Part shown: one piece after another, positions 1 to 9,243 of the stretch
Numbering within the stretch: the first letter of the stretch is position 1
How the letters are laid out: each line of letters begins with the position of its first letter
NCBI RefSeq assembly: GCF_000827125.1
Contig: NZ_CP010311.1
Coordinates: forward strand, 682,001 to 746,000
Direction: 5' to 3'
DNA from: Geoalkalibacter subterraneus
GTDB lineage: Bacteria > Desulfobacterota > Desulfuromonadia > Desulfuromonadales > Geoalkalibacteraceae
DNA: 64,000 bases
The notes under the pieces: generated by a model
Seen by the model: the letters and a program-made list of their open reading frames with translations, nothing else
Database searches by the model: none
Told to the model about the DNA's origin: nothing
Position numbers and translations under genes: made by a program

Positions 1-294
1 GCGGAAAACCATGGAAACGGAGCCGCGCTGCCGGAATACGTTGACGCGGAAGCGGCCCAGTCCCGGCACTCCGTAGGCCAGGTCGACCTCATGCACCTCT
101 TCGAAATGTGCCTTCTGAGATGCGTTCATCACGCCGTCGGCCATCTTGGCGATCTGCTCGGAGATCATGCGCGGCGCGTTGGGCAGCGGCTTGAGCGCAC
201 CGTCGATGCGGTAGACGGGGGGCAGCCCCGCCTTGATGTGAATGTCCGAGGCGCGCGCCCGCAATCCCAGTTTCAGGACTTCGTTGAGGTCCAT
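1..294 (-). CDS. pilT: Type IV pilus retraction ATPase PilT (N-terminal 98 residues, runs off the window)
   Basis: The visible part begins MDLNEVLKLGLRARASDIH and continues through the PAS-like N-terminal domain typical of PilT/GspE secretion ATPases (ASDIHIKAG, VYRIDG, FRVNVFRQRG). PilT powers retraction of type IV pili from the cytoplasmic face of the inner membrane. The Walker A ATPase core lies outside the window, so activity cannot be judged. The gene starts 5 bp after the recA stop, which implies co-transcription; recA-pilT adjacency is familiar in Geobacter relatives (recalled, not checked). A PilT paralogue is possible, but the family assignment is firm. Confidence 0.92.
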   Translation of the reverse strand, partial: MDLNEVLKLGLRARASDIHIKAGLPPVYRIDGALKPLPNAPRMISEQIAKMADGVMNASQKAHFEEVHEVDLAYGVPGLGRFRVNVFRQRGSVSMVFR

Positions 295-299
295 GGTGA

Positions 300-1319
300 T
301 TATTCCTCAGTTTTTTCCGCGGGAGGATTCAGCCCGTAGTGCTCACGCAGACGATCTTCAATGGCCTGGGCCACATCCGGGTGCTCACGCAGGAATGTCT
401 TGGCGTTTTCGCGGCCCTGCCCGATACGCTCGCCGGCGAAGGAATACCAGGAGCCGCTTTTTTCGACGATATCGACATTGGCGCCCAGGTCAACGAGATC
501 CCCCTCGCGGCTGATGCCGGTACCGTACATGATATCGAATTCGGCTTCCTTGAAAGGCGGGGCCACCTTGTTTTTCACCACTTTGACGCGGGTACGGTTG
601 CCGATGGATTCCTGCCCCTGCTTCAGGGCCGCAATGCGGCGGATGTCGAGGCGCACCGAGGAGTAGAACTTGAGCGCATTGCCGCCGGTAGTCGTTTCGG
701 GGTTGCCGAACATGACGCCGATCTTCATGCGGATCTGGTTGATGAAGATGACGCAGGTCTTCGATTTGCTGATCGTGCCGGTGAGTTTGCGCAGGGCCTG
801 CGACATGAGGCGCGCCTGCAGGCCGACGTGGGAATCTCCCATCTCCCCCTCGATTTCGGCGCGCGGAGTCAGCGCCGCGACCGAGTCGACCACCAGGATA
901 TCGATAGCGCCGCTGCGCACCATCACTTCGGCGATCTCCAGCGCCTGCTCGCCGGTATCGGGCTGGGACACGAGAATATCGTCGGTCTTGACGCCGAGTT
1001 TTTTCGCGTACTGAATGTCGAGAGCGTGCTCGGCATCGACGAAGGCGGCGATGCCCCCTTTTTTCTGGGCCTCGGCGACAATGTGCAGCGCCAGGGTGGT
1101 TTTGCCCGATGATTCAGGGCCGTAGATTTCGATAATCCGTCCGCGCGGCACGCCGCCCACCCCCAGGGCGATATCGAGAGAGAGCGCTCCGGTGGGGATC
1201 GCTTCGACGCCGGGCAGAGCGACATCTTCGCCAAGGCGCATGATGCTGCCTTTGCCGAATTGTTTTTCGATCTGACCAATGGCCAGGTCAATGGCACGGT
1301 TGCGGTTGTCGTCGGCCAT
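300..1319 (-). CDS. recA: Recombinase RecA
   Basis: A full-length RecA of 339 residues. The Walker A motif GPESSGKT lies near residue 66, followed by the conserved FVDAEHALD and [10 protein letters not shown] segments, and the protein ends in the usual acidic tail. RecA forms the ATP-dependent filament for homologous recombination and stimulates LexA self-cleavage. The start codon has a GGAGG ribosome site about 9 nt upstream. Only about 30 bp separate it from thpR, so it is probably read from upstream promoters, though a local SOS promoter inside thpR is possible. I could not recognise a LexA box. Confidence 0.98.
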   Translation of the reverse strand: MADDNRNRAIDLAIGQIEKQFGKGSIMRLGEDVALPGVEAIPTGALSLDIALGVGGVPRGRIIEIYGPESSGKTTLALHIVAEAQKKGGIAAFVDAEHALDIQYAKKLGVKTDDILVSQPDTGEQALEIAEVMVRSGAIDILVVDSVAALTPRAEIEGEMGDSHVGLQARLMSQALRKLTGTISKSKTCVIFINQIRMKIGVMFGNPETTTGGNALKFYSSVRLDIRRIAALKQGQESIGNRTRVKVVKNKVAPPFKEAEFDIMYGTGISREGDLVDLGANVDIVEKSGSWYSFAGERIGQGRENAKTFLREHPDVAQAIEDRLREHYGLNPPAEKTEE

Positions 1320-1351
1320 ATTGGAAAACCTCCAGGTTCATAGCTGTATGT

Positions 1352-1942
1352 TTATGTGTGATGTTCTTTTTGCGATGAAGTGCCGTTCAGGCCGACCCGG
1401 TACAGGGGGGTATGAACGGCCCCTTGCGGGTTCAGGCGGCTATGGTAGAGAATTATTTCGTTGACGTCCAGCGAGCCGCCGCACCAGCTGCGCCCCCAGG
1501 CCGGCGGTTTGATTTCTTCCCCGCCCCGCCGTCGGGCGCGAGCGAGAGTGACATGGGGGGTAAACGGCCGCTCTTCCGGCGCGAAACCCTCCCGTCGAAG
1601 AGCGCCCTCCAGCCTGCGATGAAGTGCAACGAGAGGTGCCGACGGCTCGAGCCCCAGCCAGAGTACGCGAGGTCGATTCAGTCGCGGAAAGCCGCCCAGC
1701 CCCCGAATCTTCACGCTGAACGGGGCATTTAAATCTCCTACCGATAGCATGGATTCGTGAATCCGATCAAGGTCTTCTTCCGGCAGCGCGGCGAAAAAGC
1801 GCAGGGTCAGATGGATCTGGTCGTCGGTGCGTACCCAGCGCATTTGCGGGTAGCGGGGTTCGATCCTGCGGCGCAGGTCGCGGATGGCCGCCAGGTTTTT
1901 CTCAGAAAGGGGAACCGCGATAAAGGCACGGATCTCAGCCAT
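1352..1942 (-). CDS. thpR: RNA 2',3'-cyclic phosphodiesterase (2'-5' RNA ligase family)
   Basis: A 196-residue protein with the two HxTx catalytic motifs of the 2H phosphoesterase family: HLTL at residue 44 and HVTL at residue 130. Family members open 2',3'-cyclic phosphate RNA ends and can ligate 2'-5' bonds in vitro. The length is normal. It overlaps the end of the upstream histidine kinase gene by 8 bp and is followed by recA, the common cinA-thpR-recA neighbourhood. Its cellular role in bacteria is not settled. Confidence 0.93.
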   Translation of the reverse strand: MAEIRAFIAVPLSEKNLAAIRDLRRRIEPRYPQMRWVRTDDQIHLTLRFFAALPEEDLDRIHESMLSVGDLNAPFSVKIRGLGGFPRLNRPRVLWLGLEPSAPLVALHRRLEGALRREGFAPEERPFTPHVTLARARRRGGEEIKPPAWGRSWCGGSLDVNEIILYHSRLNPQGAVHTPLYRVGLNGTSSQKEHHT

Positions 1943-3813
1943 AGGCTGCGCCCATCACAGAATCAAGACTGACAGGCAGCAGGAGGTGAAATGCGCTGCC
2001 GGGCTGCTGCCCGGTGCAGCTTTCCAGCCACACCATGCCGCCATGGGCCTCGACCATCCCCTTGACCAGCGTCAGGCCCAGCCCGACGCCCTTGCCCCCG
2101 AAGCGGGTTCTGGAGGTGGAATGGGCGTCGATTTCCCCGATTTCATAAAATTTGTCGAACACGCGAAGATGCTCTCCCGGCTGGATGCCGATGCCGGTGT
2201 CGCGCACCGTGATCTGCACCAGGGGCCCGCCGATGGTGTCGCGAAAGAAGTTGGGGGAGAAGGGGGCCAGGGCCGATCTTTCGGCCTGGACTTCGGCAAA
2301 GCAGCGCAAGCGACTGTGCACGGCAATCTCACCGCCGGACGGTGTGTATTTGACGGCATTTTCCATCAGTCGGCTCAGGGTTCGCTTGAGATGGAACGCG
2401 TCGCCGGTGAGTTCAAGGGGATGGGGCGGGGGCTGTAAATCAAAGGAGAGCTGCCGTTGAGAAAGAACAGAGCTGAATTCATCCCCCAGGTTGCGCAGCA
2501 AAACGGCCAGATCCACCTTTTCGCGGGCCAGGTAAAGGGAGTTGGTCTCCAGGCGGGCGGCTTCCAGCATGTCGCGTACAATGGTGTCGAGGCGCTGCGC
2601 GCCCTGCAGCACGGCATCGAAGAGCTGAACCTCGTCGGGCGGCAGGCGGCCGGCGAGGTTGTCACGCAGAAACTGGGTGCCTGAAATCACGCAGGTCAGC
2701 GGGGTGCGCAGCTCGTGGGACGCCAACGCCATGAAATTGCTCTTCATCCGCTCCAGGCGTTTAAGTTCCCGGTTGTGGTCCTGGACCCGGGTCAGATTGT
2801 CGCTTAGCTTGCGGCGTGAGCGTTGCAGTTCACGGTTGCTGGCTTTGGTCAGCCGGTTCTGCCATTTGAGGGCTTCGAAAAGCTCGGCTCCCTGAATCGC
2901 CGTGCCGACCTGGTGGCCGATCGCCATCAGCAGACTGCGCTCATCGTGATTGAGAACGCGTCGATCATGGTTGAATAAAAACAGGACCCCGACAGTCTGC
3001 TCCTGGGCTGTCAACGGAATGGCCTGAAAGCCGCGCCAGCCGGCATTACGAATGGCGTGGCTGCGCAGGCGCAGATCGGTTTGGACATCGGCGGAACCCT
3101 GCGGGTGTCCGCTGGCCGCCACCCGGCCGGCCAGCCCGAGCCCCGGCGGCACGTTGCGGATATCAGTCAGAACATCGGAGCTGATATTGCGATGGACCGC
3201 CAGCTGTAAAGTGGTGCCTTCGTCGCGGACCAGGAAGATGCCACCGCCATGGGCCTCAAGGACGGCAATGACGTCCTCCAGAATGGTCTGCAACAGCTCG
3301 TCGAGGCCGCTGCGTCCGGCAATGTTGCGGGCGATCTCATTGAGCAGCACCAGCTCGCGGTTTCTGCGGCGCAGCGCGTTTTCCGCCTGCCGAAAGCGGG
3401 TGACATCGCGGATGACGCCGTGCACGATCTGATGCTCACCCAGTTGGCCGAGGCGGGCATGCACCGCGCCGATCAGTTTTTCCCCATCTTTGCGCCGCAG
3501 CTGCAACGCAGGCTCCTCGCCGTAGCCGTCACGCATGACGCGGCGCACCAGCCGCAGGTAGCGACGCATCTGGCGGCCGGGAAAAAGAACCGAAAGGGAC
3601 TGCCTGCGAATCTCCTCCTGGCTGTAGCCCAGCATTCTTTCCCCTTGGGGGTTGACCTGTAAAAGTCTGCCGTCAGTGGGGTCGATGAAAAACAGGGCAT
3701 CGCCGGCATGGTCGAAGATGTGCTGAAAACGCTTCTGCGCCGCTTCGATCTGCCGCCGCAGATCTTCGTGCTCTTTCTGCAGTTTTTCCGTTTGGGTCTG
3801 GAGGTGTTTTTTA
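1935..3813 (-). pseudogene. Membrane-anchored PAS-GAF histidine kinase, C-terminal part, cut off by the IS insertion
   Basis: This fragment holds a coiled coil, a PAS domain (from about FDHAGDALFFIDP), a GAF domain (NEIARNIAGRSGLDELL onward), a second coiled coil, a HisKA domain with the phospho-acceptor in ASHELRTPLT, and a HATPase_c domain (NAVKYTPSGG, GVGLGLTLVKGMV). It ends 8 bp inside thpR. Its original 5' end lies on the other side of the tandem IS at 7682-7854. Removing the insertion and one target duplicate rejoins the frame exactly, giving a 683-residue kinase. A TTG inside the IS end could start translation of the soluble remainder, so residual cytosolic kinase is conceivable. The ligand and partner regulator are unknown. 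Confidence 0.88.
3804..3813. repeat. Left 10-bp target-site duplication of the compound ISAs1 insertion
   Basis: The sequence gtgtttttta directly precedes the left terminal inverted repeat of IS copy 1. It recurs immediately after IS copy 2 at 7672-7681. The 10-bp size fits the 8-10 bp duplications recalled for the ISAs1 family. Confidence 0.9.
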
Positions 3814-3828
3814 CAAGGCAAATTTGTT

Positions 3829-5618
3829 CTAATTGCATCCAGCAGCCGAGCGCCTGCTCCTTGTATTATCGGTCATTCGCAGGTAGTCGAAGACGGCGCG
3901 GGGGTTCATGGCGAGCATCCTCATTTTCTGCGCAACGCTGCCGACGCTTTTTGATTTAATCAGACCGACCGCGAAGCGTCGGAGCCGGGTGATGTTTTCC
4001 GGCCCATGGCCGGTGCGTATCCGGCTTCGGTCTTCGTCGTAATTCCAGTCAATGATGTAGTGGCAGCTGTTTTCTATGCACCAGTGGTTGCGATTAGTCT
4101 TGAGGATGCGCTGGGCGTCGGCCTGCTGCGGTGTGTGGCTGGTGATTCCGTAAACGGTTTCGGTTGAGACTTTCCCGCTCTTTTTGTTGACCCTTTCGCG
4201 TTCGACCATGAAAGCCTGACCGACGTGAGGAAAGTCGAGATAGTCGTTGAGCTCGGCGGTGACCCAGATCCTCCGCGTCTCGATCCGGCCATGGTCGGAG
4301 TCGACGGTGACAGCGTGAGGTTCTTGGCGGCCATGAAAATACAGGGTGAGGTCTTCGAGAAGCCGGGGCTGATTGCCTTTGACGGTGAAATGGTAATGGG
4401 CCTGCCTGTCTTCGACCAGGTAGCGGGCCAATCGGCGTTGCGTCAATAGGGCGTCGGCGCTGATGGTCTTGCCTTCGATGCTGATCGCCTCGAGCAAGGG
4501 GATGGCCATTTTGATTTCGTTCGTTTGCTTGACCTCGTCGCTGCCATCGTCTATCGGCAGGAGGCCGACTTTTTTTGGGTGTGGCAGGTTTTGGTCTCGT
4601 GGCCGATCGCGCTCATGATATGCGTCTTGCGGCCTTGCTCGTCGGTGGCGTTGCACATGGTCTTGCCGTCAATGGCGAGGCTTTCATCCGCGCCTGCGTA
4701 AGCCTCGTTCCAACGTTGAAAGCTGCGGTCGAGATGATCCGGATCGACCCTGATGAGGATATCGCGGATGATGTATTCGCTCGGGACAAGGTACTGCCCT
4801 TGTTTTTTACGGCATCCGAAGCGCTCGCGCGCCTTGGGGCCAAGACTTTTGGCCCAATCGGAAATCGCCTTGTACCCGCGCATCCCGCAAAGCGTCGCCC
4901 CGGCGGCAATGGCCAAAACGGTGGACAGCCGGTGGCGTTTCCCTGCGGCGCGGCGCGGGTCGGGGATGTCGGTGAAAAACTCTGGCAAGGATCGCATTTG
5001 ATTGGCTGTCAACAACATTTTCACGTCTCCTGGACAATAGGGCGCCCCAAGCAGGGGGCGGGACAAGAGCGATTGGGCATTGGACTGCAGCGCACGAACA
5101 AACACCATCTTCGGGGACTGTGCGAGGTTGCTATAACCTTGACGGGTTCGGCGAAATCCCTTGGTCTGACCCAGGCATAGCCAATTGGCCGCCTTGTAAA
5201 CCGTGCCTTGATAGCGCTGCGGATCGACAAAGGTCTCCATCAGCACAAGCGGATGGCCAAAGCGCTCCAGCCAGTCGCGCTGGATTCTTTGTTCGCACAG
5301 CGCCAAGACGCGCGAGCCCAGATTGGGCAAATGCCACTGCGGCAGGATCAGAAAACGGCTATTGTTGGCAACCAGCTTCAAGCGGTCATATTGGCGCCGA
5401 TGATCCCAGCCAATCCACTGGTCGCGAACGGCGCACTTCAAGGCCGCAGCGGAAAAGCTCAGCAAAGCGACCCACTGCTGGCGCAATATGGCAACGTACC
5501 AGAGGGTTTCGCCGATCTTGGGCAGATCTCCCAGATAATGATGCGCTTGCATTGTCTCCCGATATCGGTCCTCCTCGAGGGCTGAAACGGGTCGTACATG
5601 GATTTCTTTCAGATTCAC
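3829..5618 (-). CDS. DruA-domain / ISAs1 transposase fusion, copy 1, read through a -1 frameshift
   Basis: Two overlapping frames encode one protein of about 596 residues if a -1 shift occurs after residue 350. Residues 1 to about 190 match DUF4338, the DruA domain of Druantia defence systems (AHHYLG, RDQWIGW, NNSRFLILP, METFVDP, YKAANWLCLGQTKG). From about residue 208 an ISAs1 transposase begins: the N-terminal associated domain (SLPEFFTDIPDPRR), then the DDE-type catalytic domain with LAIDGKTM, SADALLTQ and the C-terminal DEDRSRIRTGHGPENI segment. The ATG at 5618 was chosen because it begins the DruA homology and lies behind a plausible promoter. Without the shift, a 350-residue DruA plus N-terminal product would be made with an 11-residue tail. 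Confidence 0.85.
4569..4575 (-). other. Putative programmed -1 frameshift heptamer A_AAA_AAG, copy 1
   Basis: On the coding strand the zero frame reads CAA AAA AAG, so the canonical slippery heptamer A_AAA_AAG is in the correct phase. A 5-bp stem (TCGGC/GCCGA, loop CTCCT) follows at once and ends next to the zero-frame TAG. Slipping back one base enters the frame that continues KKVGLLPIDDGSDEVKQ, the expected next part of the transposase. The identical site in copy 2 is at 6503-6509. Confidence 0.65.
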
Positions 5619-5649
5619 GACAGGGTCTCCAAGGGCAAAGGACGAACCC

Positions 5650-5678
5650 TTTATACCCCATCGGAGAACAAATGACCA
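5650..5678 (-). promoter_or_regulatory. Putative sigma-70 promoter of transposase copy 1
   Basis: On the minus strand TGGTCA, a 17-bp spacer and TATAAA lie about 32 bp upstream of the fusion ATG, between the right terminal repeat and the gene. The same site in copy 2 is at 7584-7612. Confidence 0.5.
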
Positions 5679-5737
5679 GAACTTTATGCTGGGGCAAGGC
5701 TTAGAGCGTGTTCCCGGGAGGGAACAAATTCGCCCTG

Positions 5738-5747
5738 GCCCTGATTG
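5738..5747. other. 10-bp bridge between the two tandem IS copies
   Basis: The sequence gccctgattg separates the right end of copy 1 from the left end of copy 2. It does not match the outer target duplication. It has the length of a target duplication and may be one carried over from the donor site. Confidence 0.8.
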
Positions 5748-7671
5748 CAAGGCAAATTTGTTCTAATTGCATCCAGCAGCCGAGCGCCTGCTCCTTGTAT
5801 TATCGGTCATTCGCAGGTAGTCGAAGACGGCGCGGGGGTTCATGGCGAGCATCCTCATTTTCTGCGCAACGCTGCCGACGCTTTTTGATTTAATCAGACC
5901 GACCGCGAAGCGTCGGAGCCGGGTGATGTTTTCCGGCCCATGGCCGGTGCGTATCCGGCTTCGGTCTTCGTCGTAATTCCAGTCAATGATGTAGTGGCAG
6001 CTGTTTTCTATGCACCAGTGGTTGCGATTAGTCTTGAGGATGCGCTGGGCGTCGGCCTGCTGCGGTGTGTGGCTGGTGATTCCGTAAACGGTTTCGGTTG
6101 AGACTTTCCCGCTCTTTTTGTTGACCCTTTCGCGTTCGACCATGAAAGCCTGACCGACGTGAGGAAAGTCGAGATAGTCGTTGAGCTCGGCGGTGACCCA
6201 GATCCTCCGCGTCTCGATCCGGCCATGGTCGGAGTCGACGGTGACAGCGTGAGGTTCTTGGCGGCCATGAAAATACAGGGTGAGGTCTTCGAGAAGCCGG
6301 GGCTGATTGCCTTTGACGGTGAAATGGTAATGGGCCTGCCTGTCTTCGACCAGGTAGCGGGCCAATCGGCGTTGCGTCAATAGGGCGTCGGCGCTGATGG
6401 TCTTGCCTTCGATGCTGATCGCCTCGAGCAAGGGGATGGCCATTTTGATTTCGTTCGTTTGCTTGACCTCGTCGCTGCCATCGTCTATCGGCAGGAGGCC
6501 GACTTTTTTTGGGTGTGGCAGGTTTTGGTCTCGTGGCCGATCGCGCTCATGATATGCGTCTTGCGGCCTTGCTCGTCGGTGGCGTTGCACATGGTCTTGC
6601 CGTCGATGGCGAGGCTTTCATCCGCGCCTGCGTAAGCCTCGTTCCAACGTTGAAAGCTGCGGTCGAGATGATCCGGATCGACCCTGATGAGGATATCGCG
6701 GATGATGTATTCGCTCGGGACAAGGTACTGCCCTTGTTTTTTACGGCATCCGAAGCGCTCGCGCGCCTTGGGGCCAAGACTTTTGGCCCAATCGGAAATC
6801 GCCTTGTACCCGCGCATCCCGCAAAGCGTCGCCCCGGCGGCAATGGCCAAAACGGTGGACAGCCGGTGGCGTTTCCCTGCGGCGCGGCGCGGGTCGGGGA
6901 TGTCGGTGAAAAACTCTGGCAAGGATCGCATTTGATTGGCTGTCAACAACATTTTCACGTCTCCTGGACAATAGGGCGCCCCAAGCAGGGGGCGGGACAA
7001 GAGCGATTGGGCATTGGACTGCAGCGCACGAACAAACACCATCTTCGGGGACTGTGCGAGGTTGCTATAACCTTGACGGGTTCGGCGAAATCCCTTGGTC
7101 TGACCCAGGCATAGCCAATTGGCCGCCTTGTAAACCGTGCCTTGATAGCGCTGCGGATCGACAAAGGTCTCCATCAGCACAAGCGGATGGCCAAAGCGCT
7201 CCAGCCAGTCGCGCTGGATTCTTTGTTCGCACAGCGCCAAGACGCGCGAGCCCAGATTGGGCAAATGCCACTGCGGCAGGATCAAAAAACGGCTATTGTT
7301 GGCAACCAGCTTCAAGCGGTCATATTGGCGCCGATGATCCCAGCCAATCCACTGGTCGCGAACGGCGCACTTCAAGGCCGCAGCGGAAAAGCTCAGCAAA
7401 GCGACCCACTGCTGGCGCAATATGGCAACGTACCAGAGGGTTTCGCCGATCTTGGGCAGATCTCCCAGATAATGATGCGCTTGCATTGTCTCCCGATATC
7501 GGTCCTCCTCGAGGGCTGAAACGGGTCGTACATGGATTTCTTTCAGATTCACGACAGGGTCTCCAAGGGCAAAGGACGAACCCTTTATACCCCATCGGAG
7601 AACAAATGACCAGAACTTTATGCTGGGGCAAGGCTTAGAGCGTGTTCCCGGGAGGGAACAAATTCGCCCTG
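5748..7671 (-). mobile_element. ISAs1-family insertion sequence, copy 2 (1924 bp)
   Basis: The same length, orientation and 16-bp terminal repeats as copy 1. It is flanked on the left by the 10-bp bridge and on the right by the outer target duplicate, showing that the two copies entered this locus as one unit. Confidence 0.93.
5763..7552 (-). CDS. DruA-domain / ISAs1 transposase fusion, copy 2, read through a -1 frameshift
   Basis: Protein-identical to copy 1 as far as can be read; the two nucleotide differences are silent (Ile codon ATC versus ATT in the IDGK motif, Leu codon TTG versus CTG in RFLILP). The zero frame is a DruA domain followed by the transposase N-terminal region, and the -1 frame carries the rest of the catalytic domain. 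The slippery site is at 6503-6509. The zero-frame ORF begins at the ATG at 7552. Confidence 0.85.
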
Positions 7672-7681
7672 GTGTTTTTTA
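7672..7681. repeat. Right 10-bp target-site duplication of the compound ISAs1 insertion
   Basis: An exact copy of gtgtttttta from the left boundary. It lies inside the interrupted histidine kinase gene, where it encodes part of HKKH at the junction. Confidence 0.9.
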
Positions 7682-7854
7682 TGTCTGATATTGATCAGCA
7701 GGAGGCCGCCAAGAGCCGCACTCAGCAGAAACCCTCGGTCATGGGTGACGTCATAAAAGGCGCACAACAGCAGAATGAGGGCTACCGCGGCGGCAGCACC
7801 CATGCGGCTGACGTTTTTTCTGTTGAACAAGCCGGCCATGGGTCTGATCTCCAT
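7682..7854 (-). pseudogene. Membrane-anchored histidine kinase, N-terminal membrane segment separated by the IS insertion
   Basis: It starts MEIRPMAGLFNRKNV and encodes two hydrophobic stretches (AAAVALILLLCAF and GFLLSAALGGLLLINI) that would anchor the kinase in the inner membrane, then RHKK, where the target site lies. The frame continues exactly into HLQTQTEKLQ of the C-terminal part once the IS pair is removed. As it stands the frame runs into IS sequence (QGEFVPSREHA) and stops, so only a membrane stub can be made. The cinA stop is 88 bp upstream. Confidence 0.85.
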
Positions 7855-7942
7855 GGAATGGATGAAGACTGATCTGCGAGAACCGCTTCCGCCAAGTCTT
7901 CAGGGAGGACAGCGGTTTTAGGTTAAAATGAGAGAGCCATAT

Positions 7943-9193
7943 TCATCGTCTCTGATGTTCGATCAGGTAGCGGCGCAGCCACTCCAGCGCCATGCAGGCG
8001 CTGGCACGCCGGACCTGGTCCCGGGTTCCGCCGAAGGTGTAGCGTTTGGCCTGTTCCGCGTCGCCTGCCGACAGGGCAATGAAGACCGTTCCGACGGGCT
8101 TGTCCTCGGTGCCGCCGTCAGGGCCGGCGATGCCGGTGATGGCCAGGGTAATGTCCGTGCGGGTGGCCTGCCGCAGACCGGTCGCCATGGCGCGGGCGCA
8201 GAATTCGCTGACTGCGCCATGTTCATGCAGAATTCGCTTTGAAACTCCCAGCCAGTCGTTCTTGGCCTGGTTGGAGTAGGTCACCGCGGCGCGGTCGAGG
8301 TAGGTCGAGGCGCCCGGAATGGCCGTGAGCCACTCGGCCACCATTCCGCCGGTACAGGATTCGGCCAGCGCCAGGGTAAGGCCGCTCTGTTTCATCATGG
8401 CGGCGACATTCTGTGCCAGCGTTTCCCGCTCTCGGGCCACAATGAAGTCGCCCAGCTTTTTGCGCATTGAAACTTCCGTCTGATCGAGGCGCTCTTCCCA
8501 GTCATCCCCTGCCGCGCGCAGCTTGAGGTGAACAAAGGGATGGTCGACGCCGAAGGCAATCGTAACCCCTTCGGGCAAGGGCTGGGATTCGATCATGCTT
8601 TCGGTTTTCGGTTCCGAGAGGCCGAAGATCTTGAGCACCCTTTCCCCCATAGGGGGGCGGTCGCCGAACCATTCGTCGAGCAGGGGCGGAAGATGGCATT
8701 CAAGCATCGCTTCCAGCTCGGCGGGCACGCCGGGAAAGAAAAGAAGGCGGCAGCTGTTCTGTGTCAAGACAAAACCGGGGGCGGTGCCGGCGGGATTGGC
8801 CAGGGGGATAGCTTTCTGGGGCAGCAGGGCCTGCTTTTCATTGCGCGGGTCCATCTCCAGGCGCTGCTCCTGGAAAAATGTGCGGATCGATTCGAGGGCC
8901 TCATCATTGAGGACCAACCGCTGCTCGAAAGCGCGGCCCGCGGCGCGTGCGGTCAGGTCGTCGCGGGTGGGGCCAAGCCCGCCGGCAACCAGGACGACCT
9001 GGTAGCGGGAGGCCAGCTCCTGCAGTGTGGCGCTGATGCTCTCCTCGCTGTCTGCAATGGTGCGCCCTTCAAGAGCCCGGCAGCCGAGTTTCCCCAGCGC
9101 CCTCCCCATGGCGGCCGTATTGGTATCGGAGATCTCGCCGTTGAGAAGCTCGTCTCCCACGACAAGTGTCGCGATCCGGATCTGTTCTTCCAT
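7943..9193 (-). CDS. cinA: CinA: nicotinamide-nucleotide amidase / damage-inducible protein
   Basis: A two-domain CinA of 416 residues. The N-terminal molybdopterin-binding-like domain (VVGDELLNGEISDTN, VAGGLGPTRDD) is the ADP-ribose/NAD pyrophosphatase-type COG1058 domain. The C-terminal domain (LALAESCTGGMVAEWLT, ITGIAGPDGG) is the NMN deamidase, with the catalytic Ser in ESCTGG. It recycles NMN to NaMN in NAD salvage. The length is normal. It lies between pgpA and the broken kinase in the minus-strand run toward recA. Confidence 0.95.
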   Translation of the reverse strand: MEEQIRIATLVVGDELLNGEISDTNTAAMGRALGKLGCRALEGRTIADSEESISATLQELASRYQVVLVAGGLGPTRDDLTARAAGRAFEQRLVLNDEALESIRTFFQEQRLEMDPRNEKQALLPQKAIPLANPAGTAPGFVLTQNSCRLLFFPGVPAELEAMLECHLPPLLDEWFGDRPPMGERVLKIFGLSEPKTESMIESQPLPEGVTIAFGVDHPFVHLKLRAAGDDWEERLDQTEVSMRKKLGDFIVARERETLAQNVAAMMKQSGLTLALAESCTGGMVAEWLTAIPGASTYLDRAAVTYSNQAKNDWLGVSKRILHEHGAVSEFCARAMATGLRQATRTDITLAITGIAGPDGGTEDKPVGTVFIALSAGDAEQAKRYTFGGTRDQVRRASACMALEWLRRYLIEHQRR

Positions 9194-9243
9194 GTTGCCT
9201 CCGTCGAGCGAATCCCCTCCTGCCCGACACCTGGTTGATGGCG

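Larger units (their letters stand above)
3814..5737 (-). mobile_element. ISAs1-family insertion sequence, copy 1 (1924 bp)
   Basis: The ends are 16-bp imperfect terminal inverted repeats, caaggcaaatttgttc on the left and the complement of cagggcgaatttgttc on the right (14 of 16 match). The transposase reads leftwards and its stop codon touches the left repeat. Copy 2 follows in direct orientation after a 10-bp bridge. By eye only two substitutions separate the copies (4671/6605 and 5351/7285), both silent in the transposase, so the duplication is recent. Confidence 0.93.

Noticed and set aside
1320-1351. LexA-box promoter directly before recA
   Set aside because: Only 32 bp separate thpR and recA and no recognisable operator palindrome is present.
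3814-3821. TTG in the IS end as the native start of the PAS-GAF kinase
   Set aside because: The frame joins perfectly to the membrane segment at 7682-7854 once the insertion is removed, so this start is created by the IS.
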